Shown: positions 51,932-60,577, numbered from the stretch's first letter. The stretch: 64,000 nt of DNA from Mycolicibacterium porcinum (GCA_001942045.1 MSTD01000007.1:108409-172408); one strand, 5' to 3'. A program made the numbers and translations. Notes: a model not told the origin generated them from the sequence alone.

Positions 51932-52741
51932 CTAGCTTTCCACTCGCAGCTTCTGGCGATCCTTGACGTCGGCCAGCGGTGCCTCGGGCTGAATCTCCAG
52001 CTCGGCGATGAAGCCGCCACGGGGGGTCTCCGCGACGAAGGTGATGGCCCGCGCGAGATCGGCCGCGCGCAGGAAGTAGTCGTGCCGGGCCTGACCCCAC
52101 TTGGCCCAGTCCTCCAGCATCTCGCCGACCTTGTCCATCGGCGCGCTCCAGCCCATGGCGGTTTTGGTGGGCCCGGGATGGACGACGGAGGCGCGCACGC
52201 CGGTGCCCTCCAGTTCCATCTGCAGGGTCTTGGCCATGCCCAGCAGGCCGGCCTTGGCGGCGCCGTAGCCGCCCATGTACGGCCGCGGCCGCAGCGACAC
52301 ATCGGAGCCGACGAAGATGATGTCACCGCGGCGGCGCTCGACCATGCCCGGAAGCACCGCCGTGGCAAGGCGATTGGCGCCGATGAGGTGGATCTGGACT
52401 TGATTCTCGAATTCGTCGGTGCTGATCTCGTGGAGCTGGCCGAAGAACGTGTCACCGGCCCCGGCCACGAGCAGTTCGATATCGCCGAGCGCCTCGGTGG
52501 CGCTGTGCACGAACGACTTGACCGACTCGGCATCGGTGACGTCGAGCGGCAGTGCGACCGCCTCGCCGCCGGCAGCCGTGATCTGATCGACGATCTCCTG
52601 GCATTTCTCGACGCGCCGAGCGCCGAGGGCGACCGGGAAGCCGTGCGCGGCCAGTTCGGTCGCGGTGGCGGCGCCGATGCCAGACGACGCGCCGGCGACG
52701 ATGGCGGGTCGGCGGTCGGGATGGGGTTCGAAACGGGCCAT
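51932..52741 (-). CDS. Short-chain dehydrogenase, Rv0765c type
   Basis: SDR of 269 residues with cofactor loop GASSGIGAATATELA, GAGD in the place of NNAG, and active site SDVSLRPRPYMGGYGAAKAG. It lies between cyp123 and cyp51 with 0- and 9-bp gaps, as in M. tuberculosis, so it probably acts on the oxidised product of one P450. Substrate unknown. Confidence 0.88.
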   Translation of the reverse strand: MARFEPHPDRRPAIVAGASSGIGAATATELAAHGFPVALGARRVEKCQEIVDQITAAGGEAVALPLDVTDAESVKSFVHSATEALGDIELLVAGAGDTFFGQLHEISTDEFENQVQIHLIGANRLATAVLPGMVERRRGDIIFVGSDVSLRPRPYMGGYGAAKAGLLGMAKTLQMELEGTGVRASVVHPGPTKTAMGWSAPMDKVGEMLEDWAKWGQARHDYFLRAADLARAITFVAETPRGGFIAELEIQPEAPLADVKDRQKLRVES

Positions 52742-53944
52742 TTAGCGTGCCTTTACTGTCATCGGAAGGTGCGCGAATCCACGGACACTGCTGGAATGCA
52801 CCCGCACAGCCCCGGATTCATCTATTTCGTATCCGCGGATTCGCTTGAACAACTCGGTCAACGCCACCCGGGCCTCCATGCGGGCCAGGTGTGCGCCCAG
52901 GCAGAAGTGGGCGCCGCTGCCGAAACTCACCAGTTTGGGACCGATCTCGCGATCGATCCGGTACTCGTCGGGATTCTCGAAGACGCGTTCGTCGCGGTTC
53001 GCCGAGCCGATCAGCAGTACCAGGACGTCCCCGGCGGGAACCGTGGTGTCGTAGTACGTCAGGTCCTCGGTGACCAGCCGGGCCAGGATCTGGCTGGAGG
53101 CGTCATAGCGCAAGGTCTCCTCGACCCACGGCACCACCAAGTCGTGGTTGTCGAACACCGGAGCCAGCTGGTCGGGGTTCTTGTAGCCCCAATATGCGGC
53201 ATTGGCAAGAAGTTTGGTGGTCGTCTCGTTACCGGCAACCACCATGAGGAACAGGAACGCCATGATCTCGTCGTCGGTGAGGCGGTCGCCGTCGATCTCC
53301 GCCTCCACCAGTGCCGACGTCAGATCGTCGCTGCGGTTCTTGCGGCGCTGCTTGACCATGTCGGCGTAATAGACGAGCAGTTCGCCGGAGGCGGCGATCG
53401 CGGATTCGGGGACATCGGCGACACCGTCTTCGCGGTGCATGACACCGTCGGCCAGCGCCCGGATCCGGACCCGGTCCACTTCGGGCACACCCATCAGTTC
53501 GGAGATGACGTCCATCGGCAGCTTGCCCGCGAAATCATCGACGAAGTCGAATGTGGTGCTCTGCAGGGCGGTGTCCAGATGCTGGTGGGCGATCTCGGTG
53601 ACCCGGCCCTCCAGTTCGCGGATGCGCCGCGGGGTGAAGCCCTTGGACACCAGCGTGCGCAATCTGAGGTGACCGGGATCGTCGAGCGCCAGGAAAGACA
53701 TGACGCGATGCGCTTCGTCGTTGCGTGAGATCGGGTCGAGAGACACCCCGTGCCGGTTGGACAGGGTGACGCTGTTGCGAAAGCCGGCGACTACGTCCTT
53801 GTGCCGGGACAGCGCCCAGAACTTGAGTTCTTCGTTGTGATAGATCGGGGCCTCGTCCCGCAACCGCTTGTAGTACGGGTACGGATCTTCGTGGAAGTCA
53901 TAGTCGTACGGGTCGAAGATCGGCTCGACGGCGTTCAAGGTCAT
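52742..53944 (-). CDS. cyp123: Cytochrome P450 CYP123
   Basis: P450 of 400 residues: I-helix LMVVAGNETTTKLLAN, ExxR in EETLRYDAS, heme loop FGSGAHFCLGAHLAR. Gene order identifies it as CYP123 (Rv0766c), an orphan P450. Its ATG is the last of three ATGA junctions produced by a 26-bp tandem repeat behind the TetR gene. Confidence 0.9.
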   Translation of the reverse strand: MTLNAVEPIFDPYDYDFHEDPYPYYKRLRDEAPIYHNEELKFWALSRHKDVVAGFRNSVTLSNRHGVSLDPISRNDEAHRVMSFLALDDPGHLRLRTLVSKGFTPRRIRELEGRVTEIAHQHLDTALQSTTFDFVDDFAGKLPMDVISELMGVPEVDRVRIRALADGVMHREDGVADVPESAIAASGELLVYYADMVKQRRKNRSDDLTSALVEAEIDGDRLTDDEIMAFLFLMVVAGNETTTKLLANAAYWGYKNPDQLAPVFDNHDLVVPWVEETLRYDASSQILARLVTEDLTYYDTTVPAGDVLVLLIGSANRDERVFENPDEYRIDREIGPKLVSFGSGAHFCLGAHLARMEARVALTELFKRIRGYEIDESGAVRVHSSSVRGFAHLPMTVKAR

Positions 53945-53970
53945 TTGTCCTCTCCCAGGCTCAGGCTCAT
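53941..53970 (-). CDS. Nine-codon micro-ORF 2 before cyp123
   Basis: Encodes MSLSLGEDK. Its ATG overlaps the stop of micro-ORF 1 and its TGA overlaps the cyp123 ATG (ATGA). GGGAGGA precedes it. It is a product of the 26-bp tandem repeat and may act only in translational coupling. Confidence 0.4.
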   Translation of the reverse strand: MSLSLGEDK

Positions 53971-53996
53971 TTGTCCTCCCCGAGGCTCAAATTCAT
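53967..53996 (-). CDS. Nine-codon micro-ORF 1 after TetR
   Basis: Encodes MNLSLGEDK, ending like the TetR protein itself (LVLGEDK). Its ATG overlaps the TetR stop (ATGA) and it is preceded by GGAGAGGA. Confidence 0.4.
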   Translation of the reverse strand: MNLSLGEDK

Positions 53997-54604
53997 TTGT
54001 CCTCTCCGAGGACGAGTCCGACCACGTAGGTCAATCGGTCGGCGATCTGGTGGTAGGTGAAGGCGCCGCTGCCGGCGTTGACCAGCGCGCCGAAGAACGT
54101 CATCTCCAGTGCGGAGACGACCCGCGAATCGGCGTCGGGCCCGACGGCGGAACGGATGCGCTTGTGGATCTCGGCGCCGATGCGGTCACGCACCTTGCGC
54201 ACCGCCGGATCGGTGCCGCCGCCCAGCAGGGCTGTGGTGCAGGCAGCGGCCACCTCGGGCTCGTCGGCGACAACGAGCGTCAGCGCCCGCAACGCCTTGT
54301 CGACGCGCGTGGTCATGGAGTCGTTCACGTCGGTGAAGTACGGGCACTGGCTGACGAGATCCAGGTACATCTCGGCGATCAGGTGGTTCTTCGACGAGAA
54401 GTAGGTGTAGGCCGTGGCCGGCGCGACGCCGGCGCGCGCGGCGACCGCGCGCACCGTCAGATCGGCATACGACGATTCGCGCAACATCTCGGTTCCGGCG
54501 GTCAGGACCTTGCGGAAGGTCTCTTCCTGCCGGCGGTTGCGCGGGGCCTCCCTGTCTGGCTCCGGAGTTGGTTCTGTGACTGCGGACACCGCATCGCTGG
54601 ACAC
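53993..54604 (-). CDS. TetR-family regulator of the cyp51/cyp123 operon
   Basis: Protein of 203 residues with TetR helix-turn-helix LTVRAVAARAGVAPATAYTY followed by FSSKNHL. Position matches Rv0767c. It starts with GTG at 54604 on a leaderless transcript: TAACTT lies 6 nt upstream and GGACACATGTCC covers the start. A second GGACA-N2-TGTCC lies before aldA, so it likely represses both its own operon and the divergent aldA operon. It is transcribed with cyp123, SDR and cyp51 downstream. Ligand unknown. Confidence 0.9.
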   Translation of the reverse strand: MSSDAVSAVTEPTPEPDREAPRNRRQEETFRKVLTAGTEMLRESSYADLTVRAVAARAGVAPATAYTYFSSKNHLIAEMYLDLVSQCPYFTDVNDSMTTRVDKALRALTLVVADEPEVAAACTTALLGGGTDPAVRKVRDRIGAEIHKRIRSAVGPDADSRVVSALEMTFFGALVNAGSGAFTYHQIADRLTYVVGLVLGEDK

Positions 54605-54610
54605 ATGTCC
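54599..54610. promoter_or_regulatory. TetR operator at the TetR start codon
   Basis: GGACACATGTCC is a perfect palindrome (5-bp arms, extended by T/A on each side) placed directly after the -10 element and over the predicted transcript start. Confidence 0.7.
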
Positions 54611-54616
54611 AAGTTA
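54611..54616 (-). promoter_or_regulatory. -10 element of the leaderless TetR-cyp51 operon
   Basis: TAACTT on the minus strand, 6 nt before the GTG start at 54604. Confidence 0.55.
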
Positions 54617-54755
54617 TCCGACGATATCGCCGTTGAGCAAGTGTGGATCGCGAAAGGCGGCGGTGAACTGCATATTTTGCCAGTCGAGTACTCCCTGATG
54701 GGTGCGCCCTTGCGGGTGTACATCGTCTGCGGCTATCGTTCGACACGAGACAGCC

Positions 54756-54767
54756 GGACAGTTGTCC
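54756..54767. promoter_or_regulatory. TetR operator upstream of aldA
   Basis: GGACAGTTGTCC, the same GGACA-N2-TGTCC pattern as at 54599, 26 bp before the aldA ATG and downstream of a TATCGT -10-like element at 54734-54739. Confidence 0.65.
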
Positions 54768-54793
54768 AGAATCTTCTGAAGTGGAGTCCACCG

Positions 54794-56263
54794 ATGCCGG
54801 TACTGGCCGATCGCCAGAGTCAACTGCTCATCGACGGCAAGCTCGTCGCCGGTGGCGGCGGAGTGTTCGAGACCGTCAATCCCGCCACCGAGGAGGTGCT
54901 CGGCGTCGCCGCCGACGCGAACGCCGAGGACATGGGCAACGCCATCGAGGCGGCCCGCCGCGCGTTTGATGACACCGACTGGTCGACGAATCACGCGCTG
55001 CGGGTGCGCTGCCTGCGGCAGCTGCGTGATGCGTTGCGCGAAAATGTCGAGGAATTACGGGAATTGACGATCGCCGAGGTGGGTGCCCCGCGCATGCTCA
55101 CCGCCGGCGCGCAGCTGGAAGGCCCGATCGACGATCTCGCCTTCTCGGCCGACACCGCCGAGAACTACGAGTGGACAACCGATCTCGGCCACGCCACCCC
55201 GCAGGGCATCCCGACCAACCGTAAGATCGCCCGGGAGGCGGTCGGTGTCGTCGGTGCCATCACCCCGTGGAACTTCCCGCACCAGATCAACCTGGCCAAG
55301 GTCGGCCCGGCCCTGGCCGCGGGGAACACCCTGATCCTCAAGCCGGCCCCGGACACCCCGTGGGCGGCCGCGGCCGTCGGCCAGATCATCGCCGAGCAGA
55401 CCGACTTCCCGGCCGGCGTGATCAACATCGTCACCTCCAACGATCACTCGGTGGGCGCGCTGCTGTCCAAAGACCCTCGGGTGGACATGGTTTCGTTCAC
55501 CGGGTCGACCGCGACCGGACGCGCGGTGATGACCGATGCGGCGCTCACGCTCAAGAAGGTGTTCCTGGAGCTGGGCGGCAAGTCGGCTTTCCTGGTGCTC
55601 GACGACGCCGACCTGGCCGGGGCCTGCTCGATGGCGGCGTTCACGGTGGCCATGCACGCCGGGCAGGGTTGCGCGATCACCACGCGCCTGGTGGTGCCGC
55701 GGGCGCGCTATGACGAGGCCGTCGAGGCGGCCGCCGCCACGCTGGGTGGTATCAAGCCCGGCGATCCCAATTCCAAGCGCACCGTGTGCGGCCCGCTGAT
55801 CTCGGCCCGCCAGCGTGACCGGGTGCAGTCCTACCTGGATCTGGCGCTGCAGGAGGGCGGCCGATTCGCTTGCGGCGGTGGGCGTCCCGCGGACCTGGAC
55901 GCCGGGTTCTTCATCGAGCCGACCGTGATCGCCGGCCTGGACAACAGCGCCCGGGTGGCGCGCGAGGAGATCTTCGGGCCGGTGCTGACCGTGATCGCCC
56001 ACGACGGGGACGACGACGCGGTGCGCATCGCCAACGACTCGCCGTACGGGCTGTCCGGCACGGTGTTCTCCGGCGACGACGCCCGCGCGCAGGCCGTCGC
56101 TTCGCGGATGCGCGTCGGCACCGTGAACGTCAACGGCGGCATCTGGTACTCGGCCGATGCCCCGTTCGGCGGGTACAAGCAGTCCGGAGTCGGCCGCGAG
56201 ATGGGCCTGGCCGGCTTCGAGGAATACACCGAAATCAAGTGCGTCGCGACGCTCGCCAACTAG
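54794..56263 (+). CDS. aldA: Aldehyde dehydrogenase AldA
   Basis: NAD-dependent aldehyde dehydrogenase of 489 residues, the length of Rv0768. Catalytic residues are visible in TPWNFPHQ (Asn), LELGGKS (Glu) and HAGQGCAITTR (Cys). The ATG at 54794 begins MPVLADRQSQLLIDG. It leads the plus-strand operon aldA-SDR-Rv0770-CMD-408-residue protein, divergent from and probably co-repressed with the cyp51 operon. Could oxidise an aldehyde made by AdhB (inference). Confidence 0.92.
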   Translation: MPVLADRQSQLLIDGKLVAGGGGVFETVNPATEEVLGVAADANAEDMGNAIEAARRAFDDTDWSTNHALRVRCLRQLRDALRENVEELRELTIAEVGAPRMLTAGAQLEGPIDDLAFSADTAENYEWTTDLGHATPQGIPTNRKIAREAVGVVGAITPWNFPHQINLAKVGPALAAGNTLILKPAPDTPWAAAAVGQIIAEQTDFPAGVINIVTSNDHSVGALLSKDPRVDMVSFTGSTATGRAVMTDAALTLKKVFLELGGKSAFLVLDDADLAGACSMAAFTVAMHAGQGCAITTRLVVPRARYDEAVEAAAATLGGIKPGDPNSKRTVCGPLISARQRDRVQSYLDLALQEGGRFACGGGRPADLDAGFFIEPTVIAGLDNSARVAREEIFGPVLTVIAHDGDDDAVRIANDSPYGLSGTVFSGDDARAQAVASRMRVGTVNVNGGIWYSADAPFGGYKQSGVGREMGLAGFEEYTEIKCVATLAN

Positions 56264-56269
56264 GACGGT

Positions 56270-56324
56270 GTCGAGTGGCCAGTTATGACCCGCAATCTCG
56301 CGGATACCGTGCAGCAACTGGCCA
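56270..56324. repeat. Palindromic element between aldA and SDR
   Basis: TGGCCAGTT (56276) and AACTGGCCA (56316) are inverted, with a small internal inverted repeat CCGC/GCGG. The left end is GTCGAGTGGCCA, the reverse complement of the loop sequence at 48528. It fills most of the 82-bp gap. Confidence 0.6.
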
Positions 56325-56345
56325 TTCGGCGGGAAAGGAATAGAC

Positions 56346-57098
56346 ATGGGACAGTTCGACAACAAGGTGGCGATCGTCACCGGAGCCGGTGGCGGGATCG
56401 GCCAGGCCTACGCCGAGGCGCTGGCACGTGAGGGCGCGGCCGTTGTGGTGGCCGACATCAACACCGAAGGCGCGCAGAAGGTCGCCGACGGCATCAAGGG
56501 CGAGGGCGGCAACGCGCTGGCAGTGCGGGTCGACGTCTCCGACATCGACTCGGCCAAGGACATGGCGGCGCAGACACTTTCGGAGTTCGGTGGCATCGAC
56601 TACCTGGTCAACAACGCGGCGATCTTCGGCGGCATGAAGCTGGACTTCCTGCTCACCGTCGACTGGGACTACTACAAGAAGTTCATGAGCGTGAACCTCG
56701 ACGGCGCGCTCGTGTGCACCCGCGCGGTGTACCGCAAGATGGCCAAGCGTGGCGGCGGCGCGATCGTCAACCAGTCCTCGACCGCGGCCTGGCTGTACGC
56801 CAACTACTACGGCCTGGCCAAGGTCGGCATCAACGGCCTGACCCAGCAGCTGTCGCGTGAGCTTGGCGGGCAGAACATCCGGATCAACGCCATCGCGCCA
56901 GGCCCGATCGACACCGAGGCCAACCGCACCACCACGCCCAAGGAGATGGTGGACGACATCGTCAAGGGAATCCCGTTGTCCCGCATGGGTCAGCCGGAGG
57001 ATCTGGTCGGCATGTGCCTGTTCCTGCTGAGCGATCAGGCCAAGTGGATCACCGGCCAGATCTTCAACGTCGACGGCGGACAGATCATCCGCTCATGA
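56346..57098 (+). CDS. Short-chain dehydrogenase, Rv0769 type
   Basis: SDR of 250 residues: cofactor loop TGAGGGIGQAYA, NNAA, active site NQSSTAAWLYANYYGLAKVG (Ser, Tyr, Lys), C-terminus ITGQIFNVDGGQ. It matches Rv0769 in place and type. ATGA overlap with the next gene. Substrate unknown; clustered with aldA and an Rv0770-type dehydrogenase. Confidence 0.88.
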   Translation: MGQFDNKVAIVTGAGGGIGQAYAEALAREGAAVVVADINTEGAQKVADGIKGEGGNALAVRVDVSDIDSAKDMAAQTLSEFGGIDYLVNNAAIFGGMKLDFLLTVDWDYYKKFMSVNLDGALVCTRAVYRKMAKRGGGAIVNQSSTAAWLYANYYGLAKVGINGLTQQLSRELGGQNIRINAIAPGPIDTEANRTTTPKEMVDDIVKGIPLSRMGQPEDLVGMCLFLLSDQAKWITGQIFNVDGGQIIRS

Positions 57099-57934
57099 AA
57101 TACGGATACATCGGGCTGGGCAACATGGGTGCCCCGATGGCCAAGCGCCTGGCGGAATGGCCGGGCGGGTTCGTCGTGTACGACGTGCGGGCCGAATCCA
57201 TGGCGCCTTTCGAGGAACTCGGCGCGACGTTGGCGGACGACGTCACCGGGGTTGCTGATGCCGACATCATCAGCATCACGGTGCTCAACGACGATCAGGT
57301 GCGTTCGGTGATCGCGGATCTGGCGCCAAAGGTCAAGCCGGACACCGTGATCGTGATCCACTCGACGATCAGCGACACCACCGCGGTCGAGCTTGCTGAG
57401 CAGTACAAGCCGCAAGGTATCCACATCGTCGACGCCCCGGTCAGCGGCGGCGGCGCGGCGGCCGAGAAGGGCGAGCTGGCGATCATGGTCGGCGCCGAGC
57501 GGCCCGTCTACGAGCGAATCAAGCCAGCGCTCAAGCAGTTCGGCTCGATGGTCATCCATGCCGGTGAGCCGGGTGCCGGCACCCGGATGAAGCTGGCTCG
57601 CAACATGCTGACCTTCACCTCGTATGCCGCGGCATGTGAGGCGATGAAGCTGGCCGAGGCGGCCGGGCTGGACCTGGGTGCGCTGGGCCGCGTGGTGCGT
57701 CACACCGATGCGCTGACCAGCGGTCCGGGCGCCATCATCGTGCGCGAGAACATGACCGAACTGACCCCGGATCATTGGCTCTACGACGCGTTCACCCACA
57801 CCAGGGGGCTCGGCGAGAAGGACCTGAGCCTGGCGCTCGGTCTGGGTGAGGTGGTGGGAGTGGACCTTCCGTTGGCCCAGGTGGCCCTGCAGCGGCTCGC
57901 TGAGGGTCTCGGCGTACCGCACGAGAACGAATAG
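57095..57934 (+). CDS. 3-Hydroxyisobutyrate dehydrogenase-family enzyme, Rv0770 type
   Basis: Beta-hydroxyacid dehydrogenase of 279 residues. The Rossmann motif GYIGLGNMGAPMAKRL is at the N-terminus, the substrate-binding DAPVSGGGAAAEKG follows, and the catalytic lysine is in GAGTRMKLARNML. Position equals Rv0770. The start overlaps the SDR stop (ATGA). It would oxidise a 3-hydroxy acid or reduce a semialdehyde. Confidence 0.88.
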   Translation: MKYGYIGLGNMGAPMAKRLAEWPGGFVVYDVRAESMAPFEELGATLADDVTGVADADIISITVLNDDQVRSVIADLAPKVKPDTVIVIHSTISDTTAVELAEQYKPQGIHIVDAPVSGGGAAAEKGELAIMVGAERPVYERIKPALKQFGSMVIHAGEPGAGTRMKLARNMLTFTSYAAACEAMKLAEAAGLDLGALGRVVRHTDALTSGPGAIIVRENMTELTPDHWLYDAFTHTRGLGEKDLSLALGLGEVVGVDLPLAQVALQRLAEGLGVPHENE

Positions 57935-57945
57935 GAGAACTTTCG

Positions 57946-58389
57946 ATGGACGAGTTGCGCGCCAAGGGTCTGGCCAAGATGAACGAGGTCTACGGCTGGG
58001 AGATGCCCAACATCGAAGGCGATCCGTACTTCGACCTCACCGTCGACCACCTGTTCGGCACGATCTGGAGCGGGTCGAGCTTGTCGATGCGGGAGAAGCG
58101 CATCATGACGCTCGCCTGCGTCACTGCGGTGGGACGCCAGGACCTGGCCGAGATTCAGATCAATGCGGCGTTGCTCAACGAAGAGCTCGACGCGACTGAA
58201 CTCAAGGACATCGCGGTGTTCCTGACCCAGTACCTCGGCTTCCCTCTCGGCTCTGGCCTCAACGGATCTGTCGACAAGGTCGTGAACAAGCGCCGCAAGG
58301 CCGCCGAGCAGGGTTTGGCAGAGGACCGCAAGGCCAATGTCAATGCCGCGGTCAAGATGAGCAGCGGTAGGACGCTCGATGACAAGTAG
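57946..58389 (+). CDS. Carboxymuconolactone decarboxylase-family protein, Rv0771 type
   Basis: All-helical protein of 147 residues with the CMD core SSLSMREKRIMTLACVTAVG and NAALLNEELDATELKDIAV. There is no CxxC pair, so it is not an AhpD-type peroxidase; a decarboxylase or lactone-acting role is possible. It overlaps the next gene by 11 bp and matches Rv0771. Confidence 0.87.
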   Translation: MDELRAKGLAKMNEVYGWEMPNIEGDPYFDLTVDHLFGTIWSGSSLSMREKRIMTLACVTAVGRQDLAEIQINAALLNEELDATELKDIAVFLTQYLGFPLGSGLNGSVDKVVNKRRKAAEQGLAEDRKANVNAAVKMSSGRTLDDK

Positions 58390-59605
58390 GTATGCCTCGC
58401 TGACCCGCGACGAGCTGGTCAAGTTGGTCCCGGAGCTGCTGCTCATGGGGCAGATGATCGACCGCTCCGGGATGGCCTGGTGCATCAGCAATTTCGGCAG
58501 GCCCGAGATGTTGCAGATCGCCATCGAGGAGTGGGCCGCGTCCAGCCCGATCTACACCAGGCGGATGCAGAAGGCGCTCAAGTACGAGGGCGTCGACGTC
58601 ATCACCATCTTCAAGGGGCTGCAGCTCGACATCGGCGCCCCGCCGCAGTTCATGGATTTCCGCTACACGATCCATGATCGCTGGCACGGCGAGTTCCATC
58701 TCGATCACTGCGGTGCCCTGCTCGACGTCGAGCCGATGGGCGAGGACTATGTGCGCGGCATGTGCCACGACATCGAGGATCCGACCTTTGACGCCACCGC
58801 CCTGGCCACGAACCGCAAATGTCAGGTGCGTCCCATTCACCGGCCACCCCGGACCCCGGCGGACCGCCAGCCGCACTGCGCCTGGACCGTCATCATCGAC
58901 GAGTCCTACCCGGAAGTCGATGACATCCCGGCGCTCGAGGTGATCGGCCGGACCCGGGCAGCCCAAACCGTGTTGGATCCGATCGACCCCTCCGATGAGG
59001 GGGCGGCCGATTACTCGGGACCGTTGTTGTCGGACTTCGACTTCGCAGCGTTCTCGCACTCGGCGCTGGTCCGCATCGCCGACGAGGTGTGCCTGCAGAT
59101 GCACCTGCTCAACCTGTCGTTCATCCTGGCGGTGGGGGCCCGGGCCGGGGCGAATACCGAGCTGGCCACCGAGATCTGCACCAAGCAGCTGATCGGCGTG
59201 GCCGGGCTGGGTGCCGAGCGCATTCACCGGGCGCTGGGCCTGCCGGGCGGAATCGAAGGAGCGGTGCGGGTCCTCGAATTGCATCCGATGTTCAATCCGT
59301 CGGCGTACGTCGACGCCGAGTTCGGTCCCGACACGGTGTCGGTGCGGCGTTCTCCGGCCCACGAGGATGGTTCCTGGGTGGCGCTGACCGGCCCGGCAGA
59401 GACCCGTCCACTGCGGGCCATCGTCGCCGCCGTCAACCCGCATCTGTCGGTCGAGGTCATCGGTTCCGACACGGAATGGACCGCACGGGTGATCGAAACG
59501 GAGACCGCGGCCAAGGAATTCGACGAGGTCGCGGTGACCAAGTTCAGCGGCGGTGCGTCGTTCGTGTTCGAGCCGCGGAAGTCGCTGCCATTGACCGTGG
59601 TGTAA
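58379..59605 (+). CDS. Conserved protein of unknown function, last gene of aldA operon
   Basis: Protein of 408 residues with no signal peptide or membrane helix. It has a striking conserved-looking block FHLDHCGALLDVEPMGEDYV followed by CHDIEDPTFDATALATN, with His, His and Cys spaced like metal or catalytic residues, and a second cysteine-containing segment (EICTKQLIGVAGLG). I do not recognise the family; the CHDIEDPTFD region recalls small hydrolases of amino-thiazoline type only faintly. It overlaps the CMD gene, so it belongs to the aldA operon, but Rv0771 is followed by purC in M. tuberculosis as I recall, so this gene is an addition or was lost there. Confidence 0.75.
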   Translation: MTSRYASLTRDELVKLVPELLLMGQMIDRSGMAWCISNFGRPEMLQIAIEEWAASSPIYTRRMQKALKYEGVDVITIFKGLQLDIGAPPQFMDFRYTIHDRWHGEFHLDHCGALLDVEPMGEDYVRGMCHDIEDPTFDATALATNRKCQVRPIHRPPRTPADRQPHCAWTVIIDESYPEVDDIPALEVIGRTRAAQTVLDPIDPSDEGAADYSGPLLSDFDFAAFSHSALVRIADEVCLQMHLLNLSFILAVGARAGANTELATEICTKQLIGVAGLGAERIHRALGLPGGIEGAVRVLELHPMFNPSAYVDAEFGPDTVSVRRSPAHEDGSWVALTGPAETRPLRAIVAAVNPHLSVEVIGSDTEWTARVIETETAAKEFDEVAVTKFSGGASFVFEPRKSLPLTVV

Positions 59606-59620
59606 TTCGTCCGTATCCGG

Positions 59621-60109
59621 CTACGTGGTGAACATGCTCAGGTGGACGAAGCGGGTATCCGGTTCGCGCTCGTCAACGATGACGTCGCGATATCGCGATT
59701 TCCCTTCGGCATTGCGATAGCGATCCTGAGCGCCCAGCACCGACGGAGAACTAGCAAGAGGCGGACCGGCGATGATCGGGTCAAATGGGGGATGAGCTCG
59801 GGTGAGTGCCGCGTTGAAATGTGATCCGGAGAGCAGTGTCTGCAGGTCGGCCGACGACATCTTGAGCGCCAGGCGATACCTGGTATCGATCGCGCCGTCC
59901 ACGCTGGCTTGCAGCACCACTGCTCCCGCCGGAATCACGATGCCACCGAAATCGCTTGCCTCCTTGATCAACTCGGGACTGGTCGAGGTCTCGGCACGGG
60001 AACCGAGCGTACGGCCGACCGGGTCGTCAGCTGGGGCACAGGCCGTTGCGAACAACGCCACGACGACAAGTCCGAGCAGCGATCGACGTTTCGCCCGCAC
60101 GAGGTTCAT
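59621..60109 (-). CDS. Lipoprotein of unknown function
   Basis: Protein of 162 residues. The signal sequence ends in a lipobox-like ATAC (Cys24), followed by a domain with IVIPAGAVVLQASVDGAIDT and LALKMSSADLQTLLSGS. Last of three consecutive minus-strand lipoprotein genes, 9 bp after the previous one. Function unknown. Confidence 0.7.
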   Translation of the reverse strand: MNLVRAKRRSLLGLVVVALFATACAPADDPVGRTLGSRAETSTSPELIKEASDFGGIVIPAGAVVLQASVDGAIDTRYRLALKMSSADLQTLLSGSHFNAALTRAHPPFDPIIAGPPLASSPSVLGAQDRYRNAEGKSRYRDVIVDEREPDTRFVHLSMFTT

Positions 60110-60118
60110 CGAGGTCTC

Positions 60119-60577
60119 CTAACTTGCCGGCACGGCCAGCATGAGAATGCCACCGCCCGAGGGCTTCAGAAACACGTTGGCCGGGAACGTCACCCGATGG
60201 TCTTCGCCACGTAGGTAATCGGCACTCACTCCGGCCGCTTTGACGGGCTTGCCGTGGTTCTCGAATACCAGCAGGCTGGCTTTGGACTGAAAGAAGCTGC
60301 TCTTGATGACGGGTGCACCGACGGTTTCTTCGATGAATTCGCGATCGCTCCATTCGTGGAACAGGTGCACCTCGTCCCAGTCCCAGCTGGTGAAGTCGCT
60401 GAGTCGGCCTGACTTCTTCTCGTGTAGAAGGCGTGTCAGGCCGCTATTGAGCTTGTGATCGTTGTAGTCGACATCCATCGACGGCCTCATCGCCTGTCGG
60501 ACCAGCCCGCAGCCGGACCCGGACAATCCCAGGAGCAGCAGGCCGAGAGCGAGGGACACTGCCCTGAGGCCGGTCAC
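60119..60577 (-). CDS. Lipoprotein of unknown function
   Basis: Protein of 152 residues starting with GTG, whose GTGA overlaps the stop of the upstream gene. The signal (LALGLLLLGLSGSGCG) provides a lipidation-like Cys. The mature part contains DWDEVHLFHEWSDREFIEE and ends FLKPSGGGILMLAVPAS. No family recognised. Confidence 0.68.
   Translation of the reverse strand: MTGLRAVSLALGLLLLGLSGSGCGLVRQAMRPSMDVDYNDHKLNSGLTRLLHEKKSGRLSDFTSWDWDEVHLFHEWSDREFIEETVGAPVIKSSFFQSKASLLVFENHGKPVKAAGVSADYLRGEDHRVTFPANVFLKPSGGGILMLAVPAS

Larger units (their letters stand above)
53941..54018. repeat. 26-bp tandem repeat at the TetR-cyp123 junction
   Basis: Two good copies and one partial copy of TCATTTGTCCTCNCCNAGG, with following bases, at a 26-bp period. 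The partial copy is the last codons of the TetR gene (ending GEDK). Each unit holds a ribosome-binding site and an ATGA stop/start. Confidence 0.8.

Noticed and set aside
53750..54793. Upstream extension of the aldA frame, more than 300 codons open
   Set aside because: It crosses the opposite-strand TetR gene and the cyp123 start. AldA homology and length (489 residues) begin at 54794.
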